Part shown: piece after piece, positions 51,184 through 61,013 of the stretch
Layout: each line of letters starts with the position of its first letter
How positions within the stretch are numbered: position 1 is the stretch's first letter
Source of the DNA: CAVYOD01 sp963770045
GTDB lineage: Bacteria; Acidobacteriota; Aminicenantia; Aminicenantales; CAVYOD01
Direction: 5' to 3'
Length of the DNA stretch: 64,000 nucleotides
Assembly: GCA_963770045.1 (NCBI GenBank)
Contig: CAVYOD010000010.1
Location: 62,001 to 126,000 of the forward strand
Made by a program: the position numbers and the translations under genes
Notes under the pieces: generated by a model
Told to the model about the DNA's origin: nothing
Seen by the model: the letters and a program-made list of their open reading frames with translations, nothing else
The model's database searches: none

Positions 51184-52103
51184 TCACGGAGAGACAGATT
51201 TCTTAAGATAGTCTAAAAGCTGCCTGGCCATGGCCGCGTTGGGGTCTTCAGGCGCCAGCTCGAGGAATTTTTCGAGGTACTGGATCGCTTCCTCTTTCTT
51301 GTTCTGGTTGACGGAGATCATTCCCAGCTGGTAATAGGCAGCCGCATAGCCCGGCTTCAGTTCTTTCGCTTTAAGGAAGGCCGCGGCGGCCCGCTCGTAT
51401 TCGTGGGTGTTGATCAAGCACGCGCCCAGGTTGTAGAAGGCCTCCGGGTCGTCCGGGCTGATCTCTGAGGCCTTGGCGAAGTAGGGGAGCGCTTCCTCAT
51501 ATTTCTTTTGAAGCCCATAAAGCTCGCCCAGGCTGCGGTTGGCGGAATAACTTTGCGGCCTGATCTTGAGCATGGCCTTAAAGGCTTCGATGGCCGCATC
51601 GTATTTTCCGAGCTTGGTGTAGCAGATGCCGAGGTTATTCTGGTAGATAGGCTCTTGGGGCTCCTTGAGTATGGCCTGCTTGTAGGCTTCGGCCGCCTCC
51701 TCATATTTCCCCGCACTGAAAAGGTCGTTTCCCCGCTTAAAATCTTTTTCTCCGACCGGCTCGCCCATGGGCTTCTCGCCCTCTTCCATGACAAAACTGG
51801 CGTCGACCGTTTCGCCGACCGGGACTCTTTTCTCCATCACGACGGGAAGGAAACCATCTTTCTCGCACCTCAGCTGATAATAGTCCGGCTGAAGGCCGAT
51901 CTGGAAAATTGCCCATTCTTATCCGATTTGACAACGAACTTGACAATCGAATAACTCATGGAGAGGATCGTGATCTTGACGCCTTCCAAGGGATTGCCTT
52001 TTTTGTCCTTCACCGTCCCCCTGAGGGCGCCCTGGGTAGAGGCCGAGAGATGGCCACAGAAAAGAGAAGTCAGAAGCAACGAAACGAACAGTTTTTTTCT
52101 CAT
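51184..52103 (-). CDS. TPR protein with carboxypeptidase-regulatory-like N-domain (one frameshift)
   Basis: ATG 52103; signal peptide 'LFVSLLLTSLFCGHLSAS', then 'GALRGTVKDKKGNPLEGVKI' (regulatory beta domain). The frame breaks near 51908 and resumes 'MEKRVPVGETVDASFVMEE', followed by five TPRs ('GKYEEAAEAYKQAILKEPQE', 'GKYDAAIEAFKAMLKIRPQS', 'KKYEEALPYFAKASEISPDD', 'KKEEAIQYLEKFLELAPEDP'). About 306 residues. It has the same architecture as 39582-40541. It is the first gene of the operon with the GWxTD, unknown and GH9 genes; the GWxTD start is 17 bp after its stop. Confidence 0.87.
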
Positions 52104-52166
52104 GATTCAACCCTTCAATTCTTATATATCAAAAAAAAGACGGCGTCAATCGCCCGAAGCCGCTCC

Positions 52167-53492
52167 TTAGCTCCCGGACCGCGACCTGCGCTCCCGGACC
52201 ACTTTCTCGAACTTGTCCCGGAGGCGCGTCTGCAGGCTGGTGGGGGGGATGATCCGGCCTTTGATGATCACCTTTTCCACCCGGGACCTCATCTGGATCG
52301 GGGTTCCACTCCAGAGGGCGAGGTTGGCCGTTTTTCCCACTTCGAGGGAGCCGAGTTCGCTCTCGACGCCGAGTATTTTTGCCGGGTAGATGGTCATGGC
52401 TCTCATTGCCTCATCCTCCGAAAGCCCATGGGCCACGGAGTGGGCCGCGGGGACGGGAAGGTTCCGGACGTTCCTGTTTCCCGGGACCCCAGCCGAGCTG
52501 GTCGAAAGCAAACAAAATTCCTTTGGCGGCGAGGACCGCGCCCGCGTGGAAGTTGAGATCGAAGGGCTCCCATCTCTTGGGGATGTTTGTCGTTCCGGCC
52601 CAGATGAGAGGTATTTTTTCTTGGCGGAGCCGGTCGGCGAATTTATAAACGTCTGCCGTCGCGTAGAGAATACCCTTGAGGTTGAACTCCTTGATAAGCT
52701 CGAAGGCGTTATGGATGGTCACCTCGTTGTCGGTCATGAAGAGAGCGGGGACATCTCCCTGGACCACGGGAACGAGGGCCTCGTATTCCGGGTTGAGCAT
52801 GAAATATTCCCGTCCCATCCCCTCTCCTCCGGGCTCTTCATTCTTCTGGGCGGGTCTCTTCTCCATGGCCTTCTTGTTTTCTATATACCGTTTGGTCTGG
52901 TTCAGCTTGTCCCTGATCAAGGCCATGACTCCGGAAAGGGTGACCGGATATTTCCCCTGTTGTCTGGCTCCCAGGTTGAAGATCTGGGCGGCATTCCTTC
53001 TCACGACCATGTCCTCGGCAAATTCGCCGTCGAGGTTGAGGAGGATCGATTTCCCGTTGATGACGTTCCTGGTCCCGGCGATCGCCATGACTGTTGTGAC
53101 GCCCTCGAGGCGCGTTACTTCGATGCACTCGTCCTCGGGATTCAAGGCGTCGTAGGGGTCCATTTGGGGAACCGAGACGCCGGCCTCGTTCGTGTCGTCT
53201 CCGGCGCCGGGGTAACCCGTGAGCCCGATGGCCGTCATCGGGGCGATCAAGCCCGGGATAGACGGATAGCCCCTTGGCCTCAATGACCAGAGCGCCCGGG
53301 GGAGCCGCGATGTCCGGGCCGATTTTGGCGATTTTCCCTTTTTCAATCAAGAGGCAGCCGTTTTCGATGACCGCTCCGACCACAGGGACGATGCGGCCGT
53401 TGCGGATGAGGATGGCCTGCTGGGAAAATGCGGATGAAATCAGGGCGAGAACAAAAAAAGACGACAAGGAGCAACGATTTTCTTTTAATCAT
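52167..53492 (-). CDS. Secreted amidohydrolase, imidazolonepropionase-like (about three frameshifts)
   Basis: ATG 53492 overlaps the end of the upstream amidohydrolase by 8 bp. The signal peptide begins MIKRKSLLLVVFF and, after a break near 53455, continues 'LALISSAFSQQAILIRNGRI'. Then 'IENGCLLIEKGKIAKIGPDI' (composite beta domain), a break near 53265, 'TRLEGVTTVMAIAGTRNVIN', 'LVPVVQGDVPALFMTDNEVT', 'FAFDQLGW', and after a break near 52500 'MTIYPAKILGVESELGSLEV' and 'GKTANLALWSG', the C-terminal signature of the family. The usual HxH metal motif after strand 1 is not apparent ('YPSIPGLIAPMTAIGL'), so metal binding differs from its neighbour. About 440 residues. Confidence 0.82.
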
Positions 53493-54750
53493 GGCTGACC
53501 TCCCGAGCGGCGAGACTGTCTTTGGCATAATCAAAATAGATCTTTCCCTCAATAATAGTCATCAGGCACTTGGTCGTGCTGTCCAGGGGATGTTTTTCGA
53601 AGACGGCGATGTCTCCGTCTTTGCCCACTTCAAGGCTCCCCACGCGGCCCTCCATCTCCAGCGTCTTGGCCGGATTCAGCGTGATCATCTTGAGCACCTC
53701 CGCTTCTGGGATATCGTTATATTTCAAGACCTTGGCCGCGTTGAGGTTGAGATAGCGGCCTTCATCATCGCTGTCAGAGTTGATGACGATGTTCGTGCCC
53801 GCGTCATACATAATCTTGAAGCCATAGGGGCAGCCGTCATAGGCTTCGTCCTTGAATCCCCACCAGTCCACCCAGCCGCCGAAGGAGACGCCGGCCTTGG
53901 CCATGATGTCGGCCACTTTGTAGCCGTCCACGCAGTGGCTGAGCTGTTTGAGGTCGATCCCGAATTCCTTGGCAAAATTGATGACCCAGACGATCTCGTC
54001 GGCCCGGTAGGTGTGGCAGTCGGCCGCCATCTTTTTCTCCAGAACCAGCTTGAGCGTTTCCATGAGGAGGTCCTTCTTGGGAGGGAAGAGGTTCTTTTTT
54101 CCGGCCGCCACGTCTTTTTCATAGCGGCTCCATCTTTCCATGTATTCCCTGGCTTCAGTGAAAGCCTTGCGGAGAAGGTAGGCGTTTCCCATCCGGGTCG
54201 AGGGGATGATGCCCTTTTGCCCGTAAACGCGTTTCGGATTTTCCCCGAGCGCCAGCTTGAGCTGCTGGCGGACGCCGGGGACGATCATCTCCTCGACAGA
54301 ACTTCCATACTTGAGTTTGATGGTCACGTTTACCCCGCCGATGACGTTAGCGCTCCCGTGCATGGTTTTCACGGTCGTCACGCCTCCGGAAAGAGTCTTG
54401 AGGATCGAGTCCTCCCAGGGGTTGAGGGCCTCTTTCATCCATATCTGGGGGGTCACCGGATCGGTCATCTCGTTGATGTCATCACCGCTGAAGCCGATGT
54501 GGGAGTGGCTGTCGACAATGCCCGGCATGATGTAGCGGCCCCGGAAATCGAGGACCTTGATGCCGGCCGGGATGGCCACGTCTTTGCCGATGGCCGTGAT
54601 CTTTCCATTCTGGATGAGGATCGTGCCGTTTTCAATAACACCCTGCGTTATGGTCAGGATTGTCCCCCCTCTGAGGGCCAAATCCTGAGCCGTTCCCGGG
54701 GAGATCATGCAGATCAGGATGGCCAGGAAACACATTAAGAACTTTCTCAT
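53485..54750 (-). CDS. Secreted metal-dependent amidohydrolase
   Basis: 421 residues, intact. Signal peptide MRKFLMCFLAILICMISPGT, then the composite beta domain 'GTILIQNGKITAIGKDVAIP'. Metal ligands are visible: 'GIVDSHSHIGFSGD' (HxH), 'MAADCHTYRADEIVWVI', 'LKQLSHCVDGYKV' and 'NIVINSDSDDEGRY' (late Asp). The C-terminus 'GSLEVGKDGDIAVFEKHPLD' is family-typical. Related exported enzymes cleave Xaa-Pro or cyclic imides/hydantoin-like bonds; the exact substrate is unknown. It is translationally coupled to the second amidohydrolase through the shared ATGATTAA (the gene ends TAA in that overlap). Start ATG preceded by AAGGAGG. Confidence 0.9.
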   Translation of the reverse strand: MRKFLMCFLAILICMISPGTAQDLALRGGTILTITQGVIENGTILIQNGKITAIGKDVAIPAGIKVLDFRGRYIMPGIVDSHSHIGFSGDDINEMTDPVTPQIWMKEALNPWEDSILKTLSGGVTTVKTMHGSANVIGGVNVTIKLKYGSSVEEMIVPGVRQQLKLALGENPKRVYGQKGIIPSTRMGNAYLLRKAFTEAREYMERWSRYEKDVAAGKKNLFPPKKDLLMETLKLVLEKKMAADCHTYRADEIVWVINFAKEFGIDLKQLSHCVDGYKVADIMAKAGVSFGGWVDWWGFKDEAYDGCPYGFKIMYDAGTNIVINSDSDDEGRYLNLNAAKVLKYNDIPEAEVLKMITLNPAKTLEMEGRVGSLEVGKDGDIAVFEKHPLDSTTKCLMTIIEGKIYFDYAKDSLAAREVSHD

Positions 54751-54986
54751 TGAACCTCCTTTCTAAAGAAGATGTATTACTGAGCTCCAACTAAGTTTGG
54801 CAAGCATTACACAAAGTCCTTTCACAATTCAAGTCCAACCAGTAGCGTAAAAATCTTTTTTGCGCCTAGAGCATCAGAAGTTGTCCTTCCGCTTAAACGT
54901 TTACCCGTACCCCTGAAAAGGTCTGGTCACGAACATTCGATTTGCACATTTTTTCATTGGGGTTAGTATATTTTGTCTGAGAGGCC

Positions 54987-57227
54987 ATGAGTAAAAAGAA
55001 GAAAAGAAAACAAGTCAAGGGCAAGCCCGGGGGCATTTCTCAGGCGCTCCGGCCAAAACAGAATGAAGAGATGCCGGCCAAGGAGGCGCCGAAAAAGGGC
55101 ATCAAGAGAATTGTCTTTCTTATTCCCCTCATTCGTCATCCTCGCCGCTGGTTCTGTTTTTTTTGGCCCTGAAACCAAAATATCGAATCAAGAGAAGCAG
55201 CGAACTCAATGTTCTCCTTGTCACCTTGGACACGACCAGAGCGGACCGCGTCGGTTGTTATGGATACGCGAAGGCGAAAACCCCGACCTTGGATTCCCTG
55301 GCCGCGAACGGAGTGAGATTTGCCAATACCTATTGCCAGGTCCCACTCACATCCCCCTCTCATTGCTCGCTGATGACGTCCACGTATCCGATTTCCCACC
55401 ACGTCCATGACAACGGCTTCTACACTCTTGCCCCCGAGTTCGATACTCTGGCGGAAGTCCTCAAGAGCAAGGGATTCAAGACGTCGGCTTTTGTGAGCTC
55501 TTTTTCACTGGATTCGCGGTTCGGCCTCGACCAGGGGTTCGATGTCTACGACGACACTTTTGAGACCGACGAATTCCTCAAGAGCTTCAGGTCGGAGAGG
55601 ACGGCCGATAAGACTTCGGCCTCATTCTGGAAATGGCTGGACCAGAACTCCGGAAACAAATTTTTCAGCTGGGTCCACTATTTCGATCCCCACCTCCCTT
55701 ATAATCCTCCTTCGCCTTTTAAGGAGGAATTCGCCGACCGGCCTTATGACGGCGAGGTTGCCTTCGTGGATTATTATCTCGGCAAGACGATCGATAAGCT
55801 GAGAGAAAAGAACATCCTGGACAAAACTCTGATCATTTGCGTCGGAGATCACGGAGAGGCGTTGGGTGAAAAGAACGAAGTCGATCACGGGCTCTTCCTT
55901 TATGATGTCACGCTCCGGGTTCCCCTAATCTTTTATGCTGAAAAGCATATTCCCAAAGGCCTCGTCGTTCCATCGAGAGTTAGGGTCATCGATGTCCTGC
56001 CGACCATCCTCGACATCCTCAAGATAGCTCCCGGCCCGCAGACTCAGGGAGAGAGTCTCGTGCCTCAACTCACCGGGAAAAGGAGGCCGAGCCTCCCCAC
56101 TTATATCGAAACCTTCATGCCGAGGGAATACTACGGCTGGTCAGAACTCGTTGGCCTGATCGATGGCGAATACAAGTATATCCAGGCCCCGAAGCCGGAG
56201 CTCTATAACCTCGCCAAAGACTCTGAAGAGAACGCGAATCTCTTTCAGAAAGAAGCCAAGGTCTCGGCCGGCATGAAGGACAAACTCAAGGCGATGACCG
56301 CTCAATACTCTTCGAAGACGGCCCCCGGAGGAAGAAAACTGAGCCTCGAGGAGCAGGAGAGGCTCTCTGCTCTCGGGTATGTCGGCGGCCAGGCCTTGGA
56401 GAGCTCCTCCAATAAGCCCCTGGCAGATCCCAAGGACAAAACGGCCGAGTACAGCGTCTATGTCTACGCTAAAAAGTACGAGTTCGAAGGAGATTATCCG
56501 AAGGCCGAGGAATATTACCGGCAGGCGCTTGAGTTCAGCCCAGAGGTGGCCTGGAACTATGTCCACTTGGCCCTCCTCTACAGAAGAATGGGCAAGATCA
56601 AAGAAGGGATCGAGGTCTTGGAACTGGGGAATAAGCGCCTACCTAATAACCTCATAATCCTGTCGCGGCTCGCCAGCATGGACGTCCGAGGGGGGAGGCT
56701 CCAGGAGGCCATCGAGGCCGCTCAGGCCGTCTTGAGGATCGATCCGAAATACTTCGACGCCCTGTACGTCATGGGCCTCTCGCTTGTGAACCTCGGAAAA
56801 TGGGAAGACGGTCTCGGTTTCTTGGAAAGGGCTAGGGAAATCGAACCCGAAAATGTGTCCCTCGAGCTCGAATACGCTTTCTGCCTGGTGGCCAATGGTC
56901 GCGGAACGGAAGCCAACAAGATCTATGAAAAACTCAAACAAGAATATCCGCGACGATTACAAGATCTACCAGGATATGGCCATCATGTACGAATCCCTGC
57001 ACGACATGAAGCAGGCCAGGGAGCACATGAAGCGGGCTGTCGACCTCAACCCTTCCTTCGAGACCTATTTCAACTATGCCATTCTGCTTGAAAAAATAGG
57101 CGATTTGGGTGAGGCCGTTTTCTATCTCAAGCGTTATCTCGAAACGACCCCTGAAAAGGATACTCCGCGCAAGGCGGCTGCCCAAAAAGCGCTTGGCCTT
57201 TGGGAAGCGCGACTCAAGGGCCGATAG
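54987..57227 (+). CDS. Membrane-anchored sulfatase-fold protein fused to TPRs, paralogue 2 (about three frameshifts)
   Basis: The start ATG 54987 gives a very basic cytoplasmic N-terminus (MSKKKKRKQVKGKPGG), then a TM anchor spread over two frames ('KRIVFLIPLI' / 'VILAAGSVFFG'; breaks near 55125 and 55170). The sulfatase domain: 'VLLVTLDTTRADRVGCYGYA', 'WVHYFDPHLPYNPP', 'IICVGDHGEALGEKNEVDHG'. As in the paralogue at 37217, the formylglycine motif is replaced: 'PLTSPSHCSLMTS', Thr codon 55349-55351. TPRs follow ('YPKAEEYYRQALEFSPEVAW', 'LQEAIEAAQAVLRIDPKYFD'); the frame breaks near 56945 and ends 'AVFYLKRYLETTPEKDTPRK'. About 745 residues. It is divergent from the amidohydrolase pair; gap 54751-54986 has no gene. 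Confidence 0.86.
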
Positions 57228-57392
57228 TGTAAGCAAAAGTCGGCTCAAACCTTAATTCTATAATGTTGTATAAAATCCAATAAATTGAACTGAATTCGTT
57301 TAATTGAATTTTCTTGGTCCGAAAGAGAAAACTTAGTAAAAATTATTTTATTTATTTGCAGTGGTTTGATGAAAATGGGGTAGAATCGATCC

Positions 57393-57408
57393 TGGCACAA
57401 AAATTGCA
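57393..57408 (+). promoter_or_regulatory. Sigma-54 (-24/-12) promoter
   Basis: TGGCAC-N5-TTGCA: the invariant GG (57394-57395) and GC (57406-57407) are exactly 10 bp apart, matching the RpoN consensus. Transcription would start near 57419 and read into the TonB-dependent receptor gene at 57568. I did not identify an enhancer site. Confidence 0.7.
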
Positions 57409-57423
57409 CTGCGCTTCCCGATA

Positions 57424-57446
57424 CCTTTTTATTAAAAAGGAGGTGA
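57424..57446 (+). promoter_or_regulatory. 5' leader hairpin with perfect Shine-Dalgarno sequence
   Basis: The hairpin CCTTTTT-ATT-AAAAAGG (57424-57440) is followed by AAGGAGGTGA (57437-57446), a full match to the 16S rRNA tail, but no ATG/GTG/TTG lies at normal distance downstream. It would sit at the very 5' end of the sigma-54 transcript, suggesting a ribosome standby, mRNA-protection or leader-translation role. Confidence 0.45.
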
Positions 57447-57567
57447 TAATCAAAGCAGGAATTTACCTTCAAGCAAAACGTTGGACCACCGAAATTGAGC
57501 AGGTTTTAAGGTCCAGGGCAAGAGGCAAAAGAAAGACTATTTGGCACAATTAGACGGAGGGAATTGG

Positions 57568-60500
57568 ATGAAACCTAAAAAACTCCCATTATTTTGTCTT
57601 TCATTGCTCCTTCTCTCTTCTCTCGTGCTCGCCCAGGAAATCGGGAACTTCGTCGGCAATGTCGCTGACGAAGAAGGAAACCCGCTCCCGGGAGTGACGA
57701 TCACGGCCAAGAATTCCATGACCGGTCTGACCCAGTCCACCATCACCAACGCCCAGGGGAGATACAGGATCGAGAGACTCACCCGCGGCGTCTACGAACT
57801 CACGGCCAGCCTCTCAGGGTTCAAGACGAGCATCAAGGAAAAGATCGAGCTCTTTTCAGGCGGCGAGAACAGAGTCGATTTCAAGATGGAGGTCGGAAAG
57901 ATCGAGGAAGAGGTGACCGTTATCGGCGAGACTCCGATGGTCGAAACGACCCGCTCGCAGGTCTCGACGGTCATGACCGAGAAGGAGCTTTTGAGCTATC
58001 CTCAGGCGAACCGAAATTTCCTGAACCTAATGGCTTACGCCCCGGGCACTCAGCCCGATGCCCCGACGATCGGAGGCTCAGGATTTGCCGTCAACGGGAT
58101 GAGGGGCGAGTCGAACAATTACATGCTCGACGGCATCAACAATAACGACATGACGGATAACTCCATGACGGCCGGCATCAGCTCTCTTCCGCCGGAAGCC
58201 ATCCAGGAGTTCCGCTTGGTCTCGAATAACTTCAACGTCGAGTACGGAAGGAACACGGGCGGTTTCCTCAATGTCGTCATGAAATCGGGGACGAACGAAC
58301 TTCACGGTTCGGGCTGGATGTTCTACCGTGGCGCGGGCTCCCTTTTTAGGTCGGCGGACTGGCTAACGGGCGAGCGACCCGATTACAAGCGATATCAGTA
58401 CGGGGCGACTCTCGGCGGCCCGATCAAGAAGGACAAGACCTTTTTCTTCGCCACCTTCGAAGGGATTAGCCAGAGACATCAATAACATCTCTAATCCCTA
58501 TGTTTTTACGCCGGAGGCGATCGCCAGCGCCCAAGGAGCGGCAAAGACTTTCTTTAATAAATACGGATCGGTTTACCCGGTGCCGACCTCTCATTTCATC
58601 GACGCCAACGGCGATGGGATCAATGATTACGGTCGGGCGCCCCTGTAACTATAAGAATTCCCTGACCAGCTACAGCGGCGGCATCAAGATCGATCACATC
58701 TTCAGCGAAAAGGATCGGGTGGCTTTTCGTTGGCTGTATAACTACAATCAGTACAAAGACGGATTTGCCGTACTACTGGGTGCCGGGAAGCCAGCTCACA
58801 AGACCTCAGAACTACAACACCGGTGGACTTTCCTGGCTCCATCTCTTCGGCCCCACGGCTTACAATGAGGTTCGGTTGGGCTTCCATAGGGAACACTGGG
58901 AAGAGAAGACCCAGGACACGACCATGGCCGGGTTTGGTTTCTTTGATGAGCCCTTGGCCGTGGGCGATGTCGGATACCCTATGTACCAGAACAACACGAC
59001 CTATCAGATCAGCGACGTCCTGAATTTCCAGAAAGGAAACCACAGCCTTAAAATTGGTGGTGAGCTCCGGTACTGGAGAGTGCGCAGCAACTTCGATGCG
59101 GACGTGTTAGGCCAATATCAGTATCTCAGCGGCATGGATTGGATCAATAACCAAAGCTGCGACTACCTGTTCCTCGGGGCGAACCGCCCCTGATCCGGTG
59201 GCTGGGAATCCCTATGTTCCCGGCGATCCCAACGGAGAGTGGCAGACTGGCTTCGGCTTGAACTTGGAGAAATTGGAAGGGAATCGAAGCCGGAGTTTTC
59301 TTGCAGGACGACTGGAGAATCAGTGACAGATTGACAATTTCGGCAGGGCTAAGGTGGGATTACTATTCAGTTCCCCAGGAATTCTCGGGCGTGGGGATCA
59401 ACCAGCCTGCGTTCGGCACAAAGCAGGGGTTCGATACCATGCAAATTATCGAAGGCAAATACAATCCTCGACAACCCTGCCGACCCGGCGAATAGAGAAG
59501 GAATTCAGTACCTGATGTTCGACGGAAGAAAGCTCCTGGGAGAAGGGACTCTGGAATCCCTATTATGGCGGCTTTGCCCCGAAGGTGAGCTTTGCTTACG
59601 ACTTGACTGGCGACGGGAAGACATCTCTCCGTGGCGGATACGGCATCGGCTACGAGCGGCAGATGAACCGGAACTATGAGAACGAGCGGTTCAACTATCC
59701 CGATTTTTGCTTCGCCTCATTCTATGGATCACCCGAAGGATTCGCTCCTTTGTACGCGACGACTCCCCGGCAGCCTCCCTCCTCCCGAGAATCGGGCCGG
59801 GTTCAGGACTTCATTGAGATGGATGGACCCGGATCTTAAGCCCCAGATGGCCCACAACTGGCTCTTAGGAATCCAGAGAGAGTTGACAACGAATCTTAGT
59901 GTAGAAATCGACTATACTGGGTCTGCCGGCCGGCGCATCGGGACCCTGACGGCCATCAACAGGTTTACACGGGGACGGAGTCTCACGGCGGGTACAATGG
60001 ATATAACCCCTATGCCGGGATCCGGGACGTCTATTTCCGGGAGAACAGGTATAAATCCAATTATCATCCGGACAGATCGTCCTTCGCAAGAGGTTTACCA
60101 ACGGCTGGTCCTGGTATTCGGCCTACACTTACAGTACATCCAAGGACTACATCTCTGCTTACCAGTGGGGACCTCTGAGTTCGATTGAGCGAGAGGACAT
60201 GGATTACGGACTACGCAGATTACGACCACGCTCATCGATTGGTCGGCGGGTTTGTTTTTGAACTTCCCTTCTTCAAGAACTCGAAAAATTGGGCCATGAG
60301 AAATGTCCTCGGAGGTTGGCAGCTCGGCGGCTCCTTCCATGTCACATCGGGAGGGCGCTTTTCTATCTATGGCGCATCTCCGGGGACGGATTTCAACCAA
60401 GACGGCATCCGCTGGGATTGGCCTCTTTTATCGGGAAACAGCAGCGATTTCATCAAGAAAAACGCAGATGGAGTCCCCTATTTGGACAAGAGCATGGTGG

Positions 60501-60805
60501 CGACACCAAATCCTCCCGCGGCAGAGCACGACCTCGAACTACTACAACCAGAAATTTGTCAAGAGAAACCAGTTCACCTGGTATCCCCACCCATAACCTG
60601 GATATCTCGCTGCAAAAGTTTTTTAAGATCCCGATGGGCGCTCGGGAAGTCACCCTCCAGCTGATCGGAGAAGCGTTCAACCTGTATGAAGTTCCAGCCC
60701 TGGGAAACACCTGTAGCTGGATTACTGCCCTCAGCACATTTCGGCGAAGTCACGAGAAGAATCGGAGAGAGAACCGCTCAGGTTTCGCTCCGAGTGCTGT
60801 TCTAA
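57568..60805 (+). CDS. TonB-dependent receptor with carboxypeptidase-regulatory domain (eight or more frameshifts)
   Basis: ATG 57568 follows ACGGAGGG. Signal peptide (MKPKKLPLFCLSLLLLSSLV), regulatory domain 'FVGNVADEEGNPLPGVTITA', TonB-box/plug region 'PMVETTRSQVSTVMTEKELL', 'NYMLDGINNNDMTDNSMT', 'NVEYGRNTGGFLNVVMKSGT'. The barrel is scattered over many frames after 58480: 'FNKYGSVYPVPTSHFIDANG', 'FGPTAYNEVRLGFHREHWEE', 'GVFLQDDWRISDRLTISAGL', 'VSFAYDLTGDGKTSLRGGYG', 'GFVFELPFFKNSKNWAMRNV', 'HNLDISLQKFFKIPMGAREV', and the terminal strand 'FGEVTRRIGERTAQVSLRVL' plus Phe, TAA at 60803. It contains an EF-hand-like stretch DANGDGIND (58601-58627). An Oar-like receptor of about 1080 residues, driven by the sigma-54 promoter. 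It has the highest frameshift density in the window. Confidence 0.85.
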
Positions 60806-60828
60806 GTTTCAGGCACAAGCAGAATCTC

Positions 60829-60866
60829 AAGCCCCGCCCCGGTTGACCGGGGTGGGGCTTTTTTTT
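60829..60866 (+). terminator. Rho-independent terminator after TonB-dependent receptor 2
   Basis: A 14-bp GC-rich stem (AAGCCCCGCCCCGG / CCGGGGTGGGGCTT, one G-T pair), TTGA loop and a run of eight T (60859-60866), 24 bp after the stop codon. Confidence 0.9.
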
Positions 60867-60985
60867 GGTGGCGGAGGCCCCCTCTGGCCCCCGGACCCCC
60901 GGGAACCAGTCCCGTCGGTTCCCCGTCGGACAAGCCGACGGGTCCCCCTCCGCTACGGGGTCCCAAGGGGGCCTCCGGCGCCACC
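60867..60985. repeat. GC-rich nested inverted repeat
   Basis: The outer arms 60867-60882 and 60967-60985 (GGTGGCGGAGGCCCCC against its complement with a 3-nt insertion) enclose a perfect inner hairpin at 60922-60942 (CCCGTCGG ACAAG CCGACGGG), with a direct copy of CCCGTCGG at 60911. No coding potential; lies between convergent genes. Confidence 0.65.
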
Positions 60986-61013
60986 TGGGATTCAGAGACG
61001 GCGAGAGAGACGA

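Larger units (their letters stand above)
57228..57567. other. 340-bp regulatory region before TonB-dependent receptor 2
   Basis: AT-rich compared with the genes around it. It contains a sigma-54 promoter (57393-57408) and a hairpin/Shine-Dalgarno leader (57424-57446). A 79-codon open frame (57314-57553) crosses the promoter and is not supported as a gene. Confidence 0.55.

Noticed and set aside
57314..57553. 79-codon ORF upstream of TonB receptor 2
   Set aside because: It crosses the sigma-54 promoter; only its second half follows the orphan Shine-Dalgarno, without a proper start codon.
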